64,000 nucleotides of DNA from assembly GCF_009827515.1 (NCBI RefSeq), contig NZ_WTYO01000004.1:186001-250000 (forward strand). The letters run 5' to 3'. Both the position numbers and the translations under genes were made by a program. Below are positions 8,912-18,098 of this stretch, piece after piece; within the stretch, counting starts at the first letter, position 1; each line of letters starts with the position of its first letter. The DNA comes from Pelagerythrobacter marinus. GTDB lineage: Bacteria; Pseudomonadota; Alphaproteobacteria; Sphingomonadales; Sphingomonadaceae. The notes under the pieces are model-generated. The model was not told where the DNA came from. It ran no database searches and saw only the letters and a program-made list of their open reading frames with translations.

Positions 8912-10129
8912 ATGGCAAAAGCACCGCAACCGATCCGAGCCCTGTTCGCCCCCGTTCGTGCCCTGTTCGTCGGCGACGCATCCGCAGGCATCCTGCTCAT
9001 CCTCGTCGCCGCGGCTGCCATGCTGCTCGCCAATTCGACACTGGCGCACGAATATCACGAGCTGTTCCACGGCACGCTGCCGTTCACGCCGGTGCCCAAG
9101 CTCGATACGCTGCACCTGTGGGTCAACGACGGGCTGATGGCGATCTTCTTCTTCGTCGTCGGGCTGGAGGTGAAGCGCGAATGGATCGAGGGGCAGCTGA
9201 GCTCCGCCGACCAGCGCCGCCTGCCCGTGCTCGCCGCGGTCGCCGGCATGGTGATTCCGGCCGTCGTCTATCTCTTCTTCGTCCAGGGCGAAGCGCCCCA
9301 GCTGGCCCAGGGCTGGGCGATCCCGGCCGCGACCGACATCGCCTTCGCGATGGGCGTGCTCGGGCTGCTGGGCAACCGCGTGCCGGGCTCGCTGCGCCTG
9401 TTCCTGCTGACGGTCGCGATCGTGGACGACATCGGCGCGGTGCTGATCATCGCAATCGCCTACACCGCCGGGATCAAGCTGGGCTGGCTGATCGGCGCGA
9501 TCGTCGTCGCCGGGATCATGCTCGCGCTCAACCGCATGAAGGTGAAGACCGTCGTGCCCTTCCTGCTGCTGGCCGTGGCCCTGTGGTTCTTCGTGCTCAA
9601 TTCGGGCGTCCACGCGACGATCGCGGGCGTCGTCGCCGCGCTGATGATCCCGATGGTCGGCAAGGACGACAACACGATGCTGGAGAAGCTCGAACACGGC
9701 CTGGCGCCGTGGAGCGCCTACCTGATCGTGCCGGTCTTCGGCTTTGCCAATGCCGGGGTGGACCTGTCGGACCTGGGCCTGGCCGGCATCTTTGCGCCGC
9801 TGCCGCTGGCGATCGCCGCCGGCCTGTTCCTGGGCAAGCAGGTGGGCATCGTCGCCGCGATCTTCGCCGCCGACAAGGTCGGGTTCGCCCCGCGGCCCCA
9901 CGGCGCCAGCTGGGCGGAGATCTGGGGCGTGTCGATCCTGTGCGGCATCGGCTTCACGATGTCGCTGTTCATCGGCGAACTGGCGTTCCCGGGCTATCGC
10001 CTGCTGATCGACGAGGCCAAGATCGGCATCCTGCTGGGATCGGCCTGCTCGGCGATCCTCGGCTATACGATCCTGCGGATGACGACCAGGCACCCTGGCG
10101 ACACCAGGGGCCTGGCCAACGAAGGCTGA
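8912..10129 (+). CDS. nhaA: Na+/H+ antiporter NhaA
   Basis: Inner-membrane sodium/proton exchanger for pH and Na+ homeostasis, 405 aa, close to the usual 380-400. Visible signatures are VNDGLMAIFFFVVGLEVKRE, AATDIAFAMGVLGLLG and the ion-binding aspartate pair in VAIVDDIGAVL. The start was chosen from a GGAG at 8901-8904, 7 bp before the ATG; the open frame runs much further upstream but only as the antisense of the glycosyltransferase. The C-terminal GFTMSLFIGELAF is also typical of the family. The gene is monocistronic and converges on the glyoxalase. Confidence 0.96.
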   Translation: MAKAPQPIRALFAPVRALFVGDASAGILLILVAAAAMLLANSTLAHEYHELFHGTLPFTPVPKLDTLHLWVNDGLMAIFFFVVGLEVKREWIEGQLSSADQRRLPVLAAVAGMVIPAVVYLFFVQGEAPQLAQGWAIPAATDIAFAMGVLGLLGNRVPGSLRLFLLTVAIVDDIGAVLIIAIAYTAGIKLGWLIGAIVVAGIMLALNRMKVKTVVPFLLLAVALWFFVLNSGVHATIAGVVAALMIPMVGKDDNTMLEKLEHGLAPWSAYLIVPVFGFANAGVDLSDLGLAGIFAPLPLAIAAGLFLGKQVGIVAAIFAADKVGFAPRPHGASWAEIWGVSILCGIGFTMSLFIGELAFPGYRLLIDEAKIGILLGSACSAILGYTILRMTTRHPGDTRGLANEG

Positions 10130-10150
10130 GGCGCCGTTTCGCCGCCGGGA

Positions 10151-10588
10151 TCACCAGGTCCCGGTGTTCTCCATGCTCGCCCACGGTTCCTGCGGCGGCA
10201 GGTGGCCGTCCTGCAGCAGCTCGACCGAGATCCCGTCGGGCGAGCGGACGAAGGCCATGTGCCCGTCGCGCGGGGGCCGGTTGATCGTCACGCCCGCGTC
10301 CATCAGCCGCTGGCAGGTCTCGTAGATGTTCTCGACCCGGTAGGCGAGATGGCCGAAGTTGCGCCCGCCGGTGTATTCTTCCGGCGCGCTGCCGTCTTCC
10401 GCCGGCCAGTTGTAGGTCAGCTCGACCTCCGCCACGCCTTCTTCTCCCGGGGCGGCGAGGAAGACCAGCGTGAAACGCCCCTTCTCGTGATCGAACCGGC
10501 GCACTTCCTCCAGCCCGATCAGGCGGAAGAAGGCGACGGTTTCATCGATGTCGGAAACGCGGATCATCGTGTGAAGATACTTGGTCAT
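10151..10588 (-). CDS. gloA: VOC-family lactoylglutathione lyase (glyoxalase I-like)
   Basis: A 145-aa single-domain vicinal-oxygen-chelate protein, probably glyoxalase I, which isomerises the methylglyoxal-glutathione hemithioacetal. The N-terminal metal half-site [10 protein letters not shown], the middle [12 protein letters not shown] and the terminal SVELLQDG supply the His/Glu pattern of the family. The substrate-binding segment [13 protein letters not shown] is present. Homology starts at [11 protein letters not shown], with a GGAG about 10 nt upstream. The frame extends further upstream through the 16-bp tandem repeat, and that part is not coding. Related VOC enzymes cannot be fully excluded. 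Confidence 0.88.
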   Translation of the reverse strand: MTKYLHTMIRVSDIDETVAFFRLIGLEEVRRFDHEKGRFTLVFLAAPGEEGVAEVELTYNWPAEDGSAPEEYTGGRNFGHLAYRVENIYETCQRLMDAGVTINRPPRDGHMAFVRSPDGISVELLQDGHLPPQEPWASMENTGTW

Positions 10589-10658
10589 CGGAAGGGAAGC
10601 TCCATTTATCGCTATTAAAGCACGGTTCATCGCGCGCACATTATCGGTGGCGCCATTG

Positions 10659-10754
10659 CCCGCGCGCATTTGGGCCCGCGCGCATTTGGGCCCGCGCGCA
10701 TTTGGGCCCGCGCGCATTTGGGCCCGCGCGCATTTGGGCCCGCGCGCATTTGGG
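10659..10754. repeat. perfect 16-bp tandem repeat, six copies
   Basis: The unit CCCGCGCGCATTTGGG is repeated six times without a mismatch. The CATTTGGG octamers begin at 10667, 10683, 10699, 10715, 10731 and 10747, exactly 16 bp apart. Each unit contains GCGCGC, and each junction forms the palindrome GGGCCC. The array fills most of the gap between the divergently transcribed glyoxalase and SIMPL genes. The end of the last unit (TGGG) runs into AAGG, which together make the Shine-Dalgarno GGGAAGG of the SIMPL gene. There are no unique spacers, so this is not a CRISPR array. Confidence 0.97.
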
Positions 10755-10764
10755 AAGGATTGCC

Positions 10765-11520
10765 ATGGCCGACAATAGCGCCCCTGCCGTTTCCCCATCC
10801 ACCCCCGTTCTGCCCGACCGGCGCGCGCGATCCTGGCTGGCGGGGTCGGCGATCGTCGCGGCGGGCCTGGTCCTCGGCGGATTTCTCCTCGGCGACGGGC
10901 TGGTCCGCGCGAAGCATGCCGACCGCTCGGTGACCGTTCGCGGGCTGGCCGAGCGCGAAGTGGTCGCCAACCTCGCCACCTGGACGATTTCCTACTCCGC
11001 CACGGCGACGGACCTTGCCAGCGCCCAGGCCGCGGTGGACCGGGACACTGCCTCGATCGAGGCCTTCTTCGACGATCTCGGCTTCGCGGCGGAGGCGCTC
11101 CAGCCCACCGGCGTCAACGTGAACCACTATACCGATAGCGAAGGTGTCGGCCGCTATACCGTGCGCCAGCGCCTGTCGCTGCGCACCGATGACGTCGAGC
11201 GCGCGCAGGCGGCGGCCCGGCGCCAGGTCGAACTGGTGCGCCGCGGCGTCGTGCTGGAGGACGGCTCGGCCATGGCCTATACCTTCACCGGGCTCGACGC
11301 GATCAAGCCGGAAATGGTCGCCGATGCGACGCGCGATGCGCGCGCGGCGGCAGAACAGTTCGCGAAGGACAGCGGCGCCGATGTCGGCGCGATCCGCCGC
11401 GCGACGCAAGGGTACTTCTCGATCGAGGCGCGCGACGGCGAAGCGGGCGGCTGGGGCGTTTCCGATACCCCGTACAAGAAAGTCCGCGTAGTCACGACGA
11501 TCGATTTCTCGCTCGACTGA
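10765..11520 (+). CDS. SIMPL (DUF541) domain protein
   Basis: A 251-aa protein with an N-terminal transmembrane anchor at about residues 24-46 and a periplasmic SIMPL/DUF541 domain. That domain begins at [21 protein letters not shown] and ends [17 protein letters not shown] proteins form oligomers in the envelope and have been linked to stress responses; the precise function here is unknown. The ATG was chosen for the GGGAAGG 7 nt upstream and because the domain follows. The frame continues upstream only through the tandem repeat. Any length change in the repeat would move its promoter relative to this ribosome binding site. Confidence 0.85.
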   Translation: MADNSAPAVSPSTPVLPDRRARSWLAGSAIVAAGLVLGGFLLGDGLVRAKHADRSVTVRGLAEREVVANLATWTISYSATATDLASAQAAVDRDTASIEAFFDDLGFAAEALQPTGVNVNHYTDSEGVGRYTVRQRLSLRTDDVERAQAAARRQVELVRRGVVLEDGSAMAYTFTGLDAIKPEMVADATRDARAAAEQFAKDSGADVGAIRRATQGYFSIEARDGEAGGWGVSDTPYKKVRVVTTIDFSLD

Positions 11521-11575
11521 CCCGGCAGCGCGCGCTTAACCCGCGCGCGGGCAGGGAGCGACGCGGCTGCGAAAG

Positions 11576-11605
11576 CGGGTCGTCCACCCCCCAGCGGACG
11601 ACCCG
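11576..11605. terminator. hairpin between convergent SIMPL and TorF genes
   Basis: A perfect 10-bp stem, CGGGTCGTCC (11576-11585) and GGACGACCCG (11596-11605), with a 10-nt loop. It lies in the 95-bp gap between two convergent stops. A second GC-rich inverted repeat lies about 25 bp upstream (GCGCGCG...CGCGCGC). On the minus strand the hairpin is followed by CTTT; on the plus strand there is no T-run. It is probably a shared bidirectional terminator. Confidence 0.6.
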
Positions 11606-11615
11606 GTCCCCCCCG

Positions 11616-12377
11616 TCAGAAGCTCATCCCCAGAGTCGCGACGACGGCGTCGTCGGTCAGCCCGTCGACCGAAGGCCCCTCGGTCCCGACATAGGCGACG
11701 CTGAACTCCAGCCCGCCCAGCACGGTCGCGCTGGCGCCCAGGGCCCAGTCCAGCCCGCTGTCGTCGGTCGAACCCGCCAGCGCGGGCGGCGCCAGGACGC
11801 CGTCGGTATAGCCGAGGTGCGCGCTGAGGCTGATCGGCGAATTCGGAATGCCGACCCCGAAATCGGTGTAGAGATAGAGATTGTCGCTGTCGCCCAGCGC
11901 GCTCTGGTCGAAGGCATAGGCGGCACCGACGGTCGCCTCTGCCGGGCCCAGCGTGAAGCCGAGCGAGGCGTAAGGCTCGAAATAATCGGTGTCGGCGCCC
12001 AGGTCCTCGGTCGGGTACATGTAGTAGAGCAGGCCGACGTCGAGCGTTACGCCCTCGGCCACCTCGCCGCTCCAGCCGCCGTAGAGATCGAGTTCGACGT
12101 CGCCGAGCAGATCGGTGCCGCCGTCGTCGATCGAGCTGCCCCAGGTGCCGACGTAGAAGCCGCTTTCGTGGGCAAGGTCGATGCCCCCCTGGATCGCCAG
12201 GTCGCCGCCCGAAAGCGATACCCCGCGAAAGCGATAGTCGCTGGTGATCGCGACATTGCCCGAAACTTCCACCGCGGCGGGCGGATCGGTCTCGTCCTGC
12301 GCCTGTGCCGGCGCGGCCAGGAGGACAGCGGATGATAGGAAAGTTGCGGCCGCAAGGCCGCGGATGGACGTGAGCAT
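11616..12377 (-). CDS. TorF-family putative outer-membrane porin
   Basis: A 253-aa exported beta-barrel protein. A signal peptide (LTSIRGLAAATFLSSAVLL, cleavage after AQAQ near residue 25) precedes a mature part with alternating strands. The opening VEVSGNVAITSDYRFRGVSL and the ending LGMSF with a terminal Phe are typical of the TIGR02001 (TorF) family. An ATG with AAGGAAG 7 nt upstream fixes the start. Transported solutes are unknown for the family. It is monocistronic, divergent from the phosphatase across a 265-bp gap. Confidence 0.83.
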   Translation of the reverse strand: MLTSIRGLAAATFLSSAVLLAAPAQAQDETDPPAAVEVSGNVAITSDYRFRGVSLSGGDLAIQGGIDLAHESGFYVGTWGSSIDDGGTDLLGDVELDLYGGWSGEVAEGVTLDVGLLYYMYPTEDLGADTDYFEPYASLGFTLGPAEATVGAAYAFDQSALGDSDNLYLYTDFGVGIPNSPISLSAHLGYTDGVLAPPALAGSTDDSGLDWALGASATVLGGLEFSVAYVGTEGPSVDGLTDDAVVATLGMSF

Positions 12378-12642
12378 GACAAACTTCCTTGCGTTTGCAG
12401 TTGTGCTTCGTCCCACCTGCCGGCCCGCCGGGTGCTTCGTTTTGTCGAGCACGCTCTTGCAGGCACGAAACAATCGTGCAGCATCGTGTTGCAGCGCACA
12501 AGAAATATTTCCTCAATCATGAATCAGTCATCTTACTGTTGATTTCATGCACCACCCCTGTGGCGGGGGCGCATGCAGACACCGGTTGCCGCGCTTCGGC
12601 CGCTGGCCTATCGGGCGTGCCGTCCGGTGCCGGAACACGACA
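12378..12642. other. divergent intergenic region, porin/phosphatase
   Basis: An AT-richer gap of 265 bp. It contains two copies of CACGAT or its complement near 12472-12490 and a short AT patch (AAATATTTCC) around 12504, suggesting promoter activity. No confident -35/-10 pair was assigned. No ORF with a ribosome binding site was seen inside it. Confidence 0.35.
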
Positions 12643-13446
12643 ATGCTCGAACCACTACGCAAGATCTTCCGCAAACGCGCGCACCACCCGGCCCCCGCGG
12701 TGCCGGAGGGGCAGCGCGTCTACGTGATCGGCGACATCCACGGCCGGCTCGACCTGTTCGACGAACTGATCGCGGCGATCGAGCGCGACGATGGCGCGGC
12801 AGGCCCCGCGGAAACCACGATCGTGCTGCTGGGCGACCTGGTCGATCGCGGCCCCGACAGTGCCGGCGTCGTCCGCCGCGCCCGCGAGCTGCAACAGAGG
12901 CGCCCGACCCGCGTCCTGGCCGGCAACCACGAGGAAATGTTCCTCGACTCGTTCGGGGACCGGCGTCTCCTGCGTCATTTCCTGAAACACGGCGGGCGTG
13001 AAACACTGTTGAGCTATGGCGTCCCGCGCAAGCGCTACAACGACAGCACGCTCGACGAACTGCAGGCGCTGATGAACGAAGTCGTGCCCGAGGAAGACCG
13101 CGCCTTCCTGCGCGCTGCCGAGGAATTCGTCGTCATCGGCGACTACCTGTTCGTGCACGCCGGTATCCAGCCCGAGGTTCCGCTGGAGGAACAGTCGCGC
13201 CACGACATGCTGTGGATCCGCGACCGTTTCCTCAAGTACCCCGGCCGTCATCCGCATGTCGTCGTCCACGGGCATACGATCTGCCCGTCGGTGGAAGAGC
13301 GCGGGAACCGCATCGGCATCGACACCGGTGCCTATCGCACCGGGCGCTTGACGGCGCTGGTCCTTGAAGGCCAGTCGCGCCGCTATATTCAGGCGAGTGA
13401 AGACGCCGGCAGCCTGTCGGTAAGCCATCTGGAGACTGCACAATGA
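12643..13446 (+). CDS. metallophosphoesterase (PP-like serine/threonine phosphatase)
   Basis: A 267-aa calcineurin-like phosphoesterase with the four metal-binding blocks: GDIHGR, GDLVDRGP, GNHEE and a late VVHGHT. The layout matches the small bacterial PrpA/PrpE-like or diadenosine-tetraphosphatase-like group, so the natural substrate (phosphoprotein or nucleotide) is open. The N-terminus is short and basic with no signal peptide, so it is cytoplasmic. Its stop overlaps the ugd start as ATGA (13443-13446), so it is coupled to UDP-glucuronate synthesis and may have a role in polysaccharide production. Confidence 0.85.
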   Translation: MLEPLRKIFRKRAHHPAPAVPEGQRVYVIGDIHGRLDLFDELIAAIERDDGAAGPAETTIVLLGDLVDRGPDSAGVVRRARELQQRRPTRVLAGNHEEMFLDSFGDRRLLRHFLKHGGRETLLSYGVPRKRYNDSTLDELQALMNEVVPEEDRAFLRAAEEFVVIGDYLFVHAGIQPEVPLEEQSRHDMLWIRDRFLKYPGRHPHVVVHGHTICPSVEERGNRIGIDTGAYRTGRLTALVLEGQSRRYIQASEDAGSLSVSHLETAQ

Positions 13447-14753
13447 AAATCGCGATGGTCGGCTCGGGCTATGTCGGCCTGGTGTCCGGCGCATGTTTTG
13501 CGGACTTCGGCCACGAGGTCGTCTGCATCGACAAGGACCAGTCCAAGATCGACCGGCTGCGCGAAGGCGAAATGCCGATCTACGAACCCGGGCTCGACGC
13601 GCTGGTGGAAAACAACGTGAAGGCAGGCCGTCTCTCGTTCACCACCGACCTTGCCGAAGGCATTGCAGGGGCCCAGGCGATCTTCATCGCGGTCGGCACG
13701 CCCAGCCGCCGCGGCGACGGCCACGCCGACCTTTCCTTCGTCCACGCCGTGGCGCGCGAAGTGGGCGAGAACCTGGCCGGCGAGGCGGTCGTCGTCACCA
13801 AGTCCACCGTCCCGGTCGGGACCGGAGACGAGGTCGAGCGGATCATCGCCGAAACCGGCTGCACCCACCGGGTCTCGGTCGTCTCCAACCCCGAGTTCCT
13901 GCGCGAAGGCGCCGCCATCGGCGATTTCAAGCGCCCCGACCGGATCGTCATCGGCGCGGAGGACGATTTCGGCCGCGAGGTCATGCGCGAAGTCTATCGG
14001 CCGCTGTTCCTCAACGAATCGCCGATCCTCTTCGTCAGCCGGCGCAGCGCCGAGCTGATCAAGTATGCCGCGAACGCTTTCCTCGCGACGAAGATCACCT
14101 TCATCAACGAGATGGCGGACCTGTGCGAGAAGGTCGGCGCCAATGTCCAGGACGTCAGCCGCGGCATCGGCATGGACAACCGGATCGGGCCCAAGTTCCT
14201 CCACGCCGGCCCCGGTTATGGCGGGTCGTGCTTCCCCAAGGACACGCTGGCCCTGCTGAAGACGGCGGAGGATTACGACAGCCCGGTGCGGATCGTCGAG
14301 GCCGTGGTCAAGACCAACGACAGCCGCAAGCGGGCCATGGGCCGCAAGGTGATCGAGGCGCTCGGCGGGCTGGAGGCCGCGCGCGGCAGGAAAGTCGCGC
14401 TGCTGGGCCTGACTTTCAAGCCGAACACCGACGACATGCGCGACAGCCCGGCCATCGCGATCGCCCAGGCGCTGGCGGACGCAGGGGTCGATGTCTCCGG
14501 CTACGATCCCGAAGGGATGGAACAGGCCGCGCCGCTGATGCCCGAAGTGCGGATGTGCGACAGCCCCTACGAGGCGATCGAAGGTGCCGACGCAGTGGCC
14601 ATCGTCACCGAGTGGGACGCCTTCCGCGCGCTCGACCTGACACGGGTCAAGTCGCTCGCCAATGCGCCGGTGATGGTGGACCTGAGGAACATCTACAAGC
14701 CCGACGACATGCGGGCCGCGGGGTTCGAGTACGTCAGCGTCGGTCGTTGCTGA
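13443..14753 (+). CDS. ugd: UDP-glucose 6-dehydrogenase
   Basis: Oxidises UDP-glucose twice with NAD+ to UDP-glucuronate for exopolysaccharide or lipid glycosylation. The 436-aa protein has the N-terminal Rossmann motif GSGYVGLVSG. The active-site block GPGYGGSCFPKDTLA contains the catalytic Cys at residue 263, and the C-terminal UDP-binding domain contains GLTFKPNTDDMRDSPA. The length is normal. It overlaps the phosphatase by 4 bp and is convergent with the RNase P RNA gene only 4 bp beyond its stop. No glycosyltransferase is directly linked; the NfrB-like gene is 5 kb away. Confidence 0.97.
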   Translation: MKIAMVGSGYVGLVSGACFADFGHEVVCIDKDQSKIDRLREGEMPIYEPGLDALVENNVKAGRLSFTTDLAEGIAGAQAIFIAVGTPSRRGDGHADLSFVHAVAREVGENLAGEAVVVTKSTVPVGTGDEVERIIAETGCTHRVSVVSNPEFLREGAAIGDFKRPDRIVIGAEDDFGREVMREVYRPLFLNESPILFVSRRSAELIKYAANAFLATKITFINEMADLCEKVGANVQDVSRGIGMDNRIGPKFLHAGPGYGGSCFPKDTLALLKTAEDYDSPVRIVEAVVKTNDSRKRAMGRKVIEALGGLEAARGRKVALLGLTFKPNTDDMRDSPAIAIAQALADAGVDVSGYDPEGMEQAAPLMPEVRMCDSPYEAIEGADAVAIVTEWDAFRALDLTRVKSLANAPVMVDLRNIYKPDDMRAAGFEYVSVGRC

Positions 14754-14757
14754 TAAT

Positions 14758-15185
<428 letters not shown>

Positions 15186-15190
15186 CCCGC

Positions 15191-15895
15191 CTATCTAGCG
15201 ATTCCGCGGTCGCGATCCAAGAGCAACTGGAACAGGATCGCCCGGACCTGTCCGTCGATCCGGCCGTCGATCCGCTCCGGGCGCCAGCGGCGCTGGAAGG
15301 CCTCCACCGCCTTGCGCCCGTCGGTGACGTCGTAGCCGAAGCGTTCGAGCGCGAGGTAGAAGGCGGCATCGTTGTCGAACGGGTCGCCGCGTTCCAGCCT
15401 GGCCGGGCGCGGCAGGCACAGGCCGTATCCGGCCAGCCGTTCCCACGGAAACAGTTCGCCGGGGTCGATCTTGCGCGCAGGCGCCACGTCGGAATGGCCG
15501 ACGACGTTGGCGCGGGGAATGTCGTACTGCTTCACGATCCGCGCGACCAGCGGCACGAGAGCGGCGATCTGCGCCTCGGGAAAGGCGCGATAGCCGAGCG
15601 CGTGGCCCGGGTGATCGAGCTCTATCCCGATGCTGGCGGAATTCACGTCCTTGTGCCCGCGCCAGTAAGAAACGCCGGCGTGCCAGGCGCGCTTTTCTTC
15701 GGGCACGAGGCGGGTGACCTCGCCCGCGTCGGAAACGAGGTAATGCGCGCTGACACCCGCCTCGGGATCGCACAGGCGATCGAGCGCGGCCTGCGCGTTT
15801 TCCATCTCGGTGTAATGGATGACCACCATGGACACGGGCAGCGTGCGCTCGTTCCAGTTGGGCGAAGGCCGCTCGTGGTGGACGAGTTCGTCCAT
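15191..15895 (-). CDS. N-acetylmuramoyl-L-alanine amidase (AmiD-like)
   Basis: A zinc amidase_2 enzyme that cuts the bond between muramic acid and the stem peptide, 234 aa. Ligand segments are MVVIHYTE (His27) and VGHSDVAPARKIDPG, with the WHAGVSYW substrate loop between. The C-terminal part (KAVEAFQRRWRPERIDG) is a peptidoglycan-binding-like helical domain, as in AmiD. No signal peptide is visible at this start, so it may act on imported muropeptides, or an export signal is missing. Its ATG is one base past the chpT stop, indicating coupling. Confidence 0.9.
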   Translation of the reverse strand: MDELVHHERPSPNWNERTLPVSMVVIHYTEMENAQAALDRLCDPEAGVSAHYLVSDAGEVTRLVPEEKRAWHAGVSYWRGHKDVNSASIGIELDHPGHALGYRAFPEAQIAALVPLVARIVKQYDIPRANVVGHSDVAPARKIDPGELFPWERLAGYGLCLPRPARLERGDPFDNDAAFYLALERFGYDVTDGRKAVEAFQRRWRPERIDGRIDGQVRAILFQLLLDRDRGIAR

Positions 15896-15896
15896 G

Positions 15897-16541
15897 TCAG
15901 CCGTTGGGCAGGACGGCGCCGAGCACGAGGGCGTCACCGGTCAGCTTGTACTGCAGCCCGCCCCCGGCATGGTCGGCCAGGAGATAGAGCAGGTGCGCGG
16001 CCGCGGTGCGGCTGGACAGTTTTTCCCGCGGCAGGTTCCCTTCCAGCGCGGCACCGATCGATTCGTCGAAAGCGACTTTCGCGCCCGCCGCGCGGACCAC
16101 GATCTCGCTCGCCCCGTCGCGGATCTCGGCCCCGATATCCAGCGTCCCGCCGCGCACCAGCGAATCGATGCCGATGTGGGCGAAGTTCAGCAGGACCTTG
16201 ACCGCGGGCTTCGGCAGGTGGCTTTCGGAAAGCGCCCAGTTGACCTCGACCCGCTTGGCATCGCCGGCCAGTGCATCGACCACCGCCTTCGCTTCCGACA
16301 CGTCCACCGCGTCGCCGAAGCCGCCGGCCGCGCCATAGGCGAGACGGAAGAACTTCAGTTTGTCGGCACTGATCCGGGCGCTCTGTTCCAGCAGTTCGAA
16401 GCACCGCTGGCGCATTTCCGGGTCCTTCTCTTCCGCCAGCAGCTCGAGCCCGTTGGACAGCGCCCCGACGGGGCTGAGCATGTCGTGGCACAGCCGCGAA
16501 CAGAGCATGCTGGCAAGATCGATGGCGTCGGAATTGTTCAT
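15897..16541 (-). CDS. chpT: histidine phosphotransferase ChpT-like
   Basis: A 214-aa dimeric-histidine-kinase-like phosphotransfer protein. The H-box CSRLCHDMLSPVGALSNGLE has the phospho-accepting His at residue 19 followed by Asp20. The C-terminal half resembles a degenerate HATPase fold and lacks the usual ATP-binding glycine boxes, as expected for ChpT. In Caulobacter ChpT passes phosphate from CckA to CtrA and CpdR. Those partners are not in the window, so the cell-cycle role is inferred from the family. It is the first gene of a pair with the amidase. Confidence 0.87.
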   Translation of the reverse strand: MNNSDAIDLASMLCSRLCHDMLSPVGALSNGLELLAEEKDPEMRQRCFELLEQSARISADKLKFFRLAYGAAGGFGDAVDVSEAKAVVDALAGDAKRVEVNWALSESHLPKPAVKVLLNFAHIGIDSLVRGGTLDIGAEIRDGASEIVVRAAGAKVAFDESIGAALEGNLPREKLSSRTAAAHLLYLLADHAGGGLQYKLTGDALVLGAVLPNG

Positions 16542-16593
16542 CGGTTGAATGGCCCTGCCGGTTTCGCGTGGTTAATTCCCGTCGCGGGCAGCC

Positions 16594-16989
16594 TTACCGT
16601 TCTATGACTCGCAGGGAAAGCGGTTCGAAGCCGGCTTCCCGGTCGCGCCAGAAGCGCACCTCGCCATCGGCGGCGATCGCCCAGATGCGGCCGTCGTGGG
16701 CCGCCAGGGCGCGATCGACCGCGGATGGCGAAGCGGGTCCGGCGGGGTGCGAGTGGTAATAACCGGTCACCCCCGGCCCGCCGGCCCGCGCCGCGCGGTG
16801 CGCGTCGATCAGCGCCTGCGGGTCGATCTCGAAATGGCGTTCGGGCGCTGGATGGACATTGGCGGCGGGCGCGAGCGCGCGGATCGCGTCGCCCCCGCCC
16901 AGCAGGATGCCGCAGCATTCGCGCGGATGCGCCCGCGCGGCTTCGTCCAGTATCCGGGCGAGCACGCCCCTTGTGACTTCGATCGTCAT
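16594..16989 (-). CDS. JAMM/Mov34 (MPN) metallopeptidase-like protein
   Basis: A 131-aa protein containing the complete JAMM zinc-protease signature: Glu24 in HPRECCGILL, then His79-Ser-His81, Ser89 and Asp92 (HxHx7SxxD). Free-standing bacterial JAMM proteins often release sulfur-carrier proteins or cut ubiquitin-like tags. No ThiS/MoaD-like or ubiquitin-like partner is adjacent, so the substrate is unknown. Two starts are possible, GTG at 16992 or ATG at 16989. The ATG is chosen; it leaves 5 bp to the divergent rluD start. Confidence 0.87.
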   Translation of the reverse strand: MTIEVTRGVLARILDEAARAHPRECCGILLGGGDAIRALAPAANVHPAPERHFEIDPQALIDAHRAARAGGPGVTGYYHSHPAGPASPSAVDRALAAHDGRIWAIAADGEVRFWRDREAGFEPLSLRVIER

Positions 16990-16994
16990 CACGC

Positions 16995-17975
16995 ATGGCC
17001 CTTAGCATGGCTGGCAGCGAATTCACCGGCACAAGCGTTCCCGGGACACTCACGGGCACGCTCGACGAGAGCGACCGGGCCGATCGGGCGCTGGCAAAGG
17101 CCTCCGGCCTCTCGCGCGAGCGGATCAAGACCCTGATCGCGCAGGGAAAGGTGGCCGTGGCGGGCGCGGTCGTACGCAGCGCCTCGGCGCGGGTTGGTGC
17201 GGGGGCCGCGTTCGCGATCGAGGTCCCGCCGCCCGAGCCGCTCGCCGCCGAACCCCAGGCGATCCCTCTCGACATCGTGTTCGAGGACGAACACCTCGTG
17301 ATCGTCGACAAGCCGGCGGGCATGGTCGTGCACCCGGCGGCGGGAAATCGCGACGGCACGCTCGTCAACGCCCTGCTGCATCATTGCCGCGGGCGCCTGT
17401 CGGGCATCAACGGGGTCGTGCGGCCCGGGATCGTCCACCGGATCGACAAGGACACGTCGGGCCTGCTGGTCGTGGCGAAGACCGATACCGCGCACGAGGG
17501 GCTGGCCCGGCAGTTCGCCGACCATTCGATCGATCGCAGCTATCTCGCCGTCTGCGCCGGGCACCCGAACCCGGCGGCCGGCACCGTGTCCGGGCGCATC
17601 GGGCGGTCGGACGCGAACCGCAAGAAGATGGCCGTCCTCCCCCCCGATTCGCAGCGCGGCAAGCACGCCGTCACCCATTACCGCACCGTCAAGCTGCTGG
17701 ACGGCTGCGCGCTGATCGAATGCAGGCTCGAAACGGGGCGGACCCACCAGGTGCGCGTTCATTGTTCGTCAATCGGCCATCCGCTATTGGGTGATCCTGT
17801 CTATGGACGCACACCCGCGGCCCTGCGCCCGCTTCTCAGGCAGATCGGCTTTGCACGGCAGGCGCTCCATGCCGCGTCGCTCGGTTTCGATCATCCGGTC
17901 ACCGGCGAGCGGGTGGAATTCCGGGCCGAACTGCCCGCCGACATGCGGGAACTCATCGACCAAACCACTCGTTGA
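16995..17975 (+). CDS. rluD: RluA-family 23S rRNA pseudouridine synthase (RluD-like)
   Basis: Isomerises uridines of 23S rRNA, in helix 69 if it is a true RluD. The 326-aa protein has an N-terminal S4 RNA-binding domain (DRALAKASGLSRERIKTLI), then the catalytic domain with the HRIDKDTSGLLVVAK block carrying the active Asp. The C-terminal RTHQVRVH and GDPVYG motifs are present. An alternative ATG is five codons downstream at 17007. The gene diverges from the JAMM gene with almost no spacer, so its promoter must overlap that coding sequence. It could also be RluC or RluA. Confidence 0.9.
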   Translation: MALSMAGSEFTGTSVPGTLTGTLDESDRADRALAKASGLSRERIKTLIAQGKVAVAGAVVRSASARVGAGAAFAIEVPPPEPLAAEPQAIPLDIVFEDEHLVIVDKPAGMVVHPAAGNRDGTLVNALLHHCRGRLSGINGVVRPGIVHRIDKDTSGLLVVAKTDTAHEGLARQFADHSIDRSYLAVCAGHPNPAAGTVSGRIGRSDANRKKMAVLPPDSQRGKHAVTHYRTVKLLDGCALIECRLETGRTHQVRVHCSSIGHPLLGDPVYGRTPAALRPLLRQIGFARQALHAASLGFDHPVTGERVEFRAELPADMRELIDQTTR

Positions 17976-18098
17976 AATCGATGAAATGCGGTTCAACCCG
18001 CGCACCTTGCGTCCTATATGTGAACGTGTGGCCCGCACCACGGGGTGCCCAGCAGGGGTCCCGGCACGCGCGGTCGACATGAGAAAGGTCAGGGTAAA

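Noticed and set aside
10659-10754. CRISPR array
   Set aside because: The units are contiguous with no spacers, and no cas genes are present.
17976-18098. A heat-shock-type promoter for rpoH
   Set aside because: CTATAT is present as a possible -10, but no convincing -35 lies at 16-18 bp.
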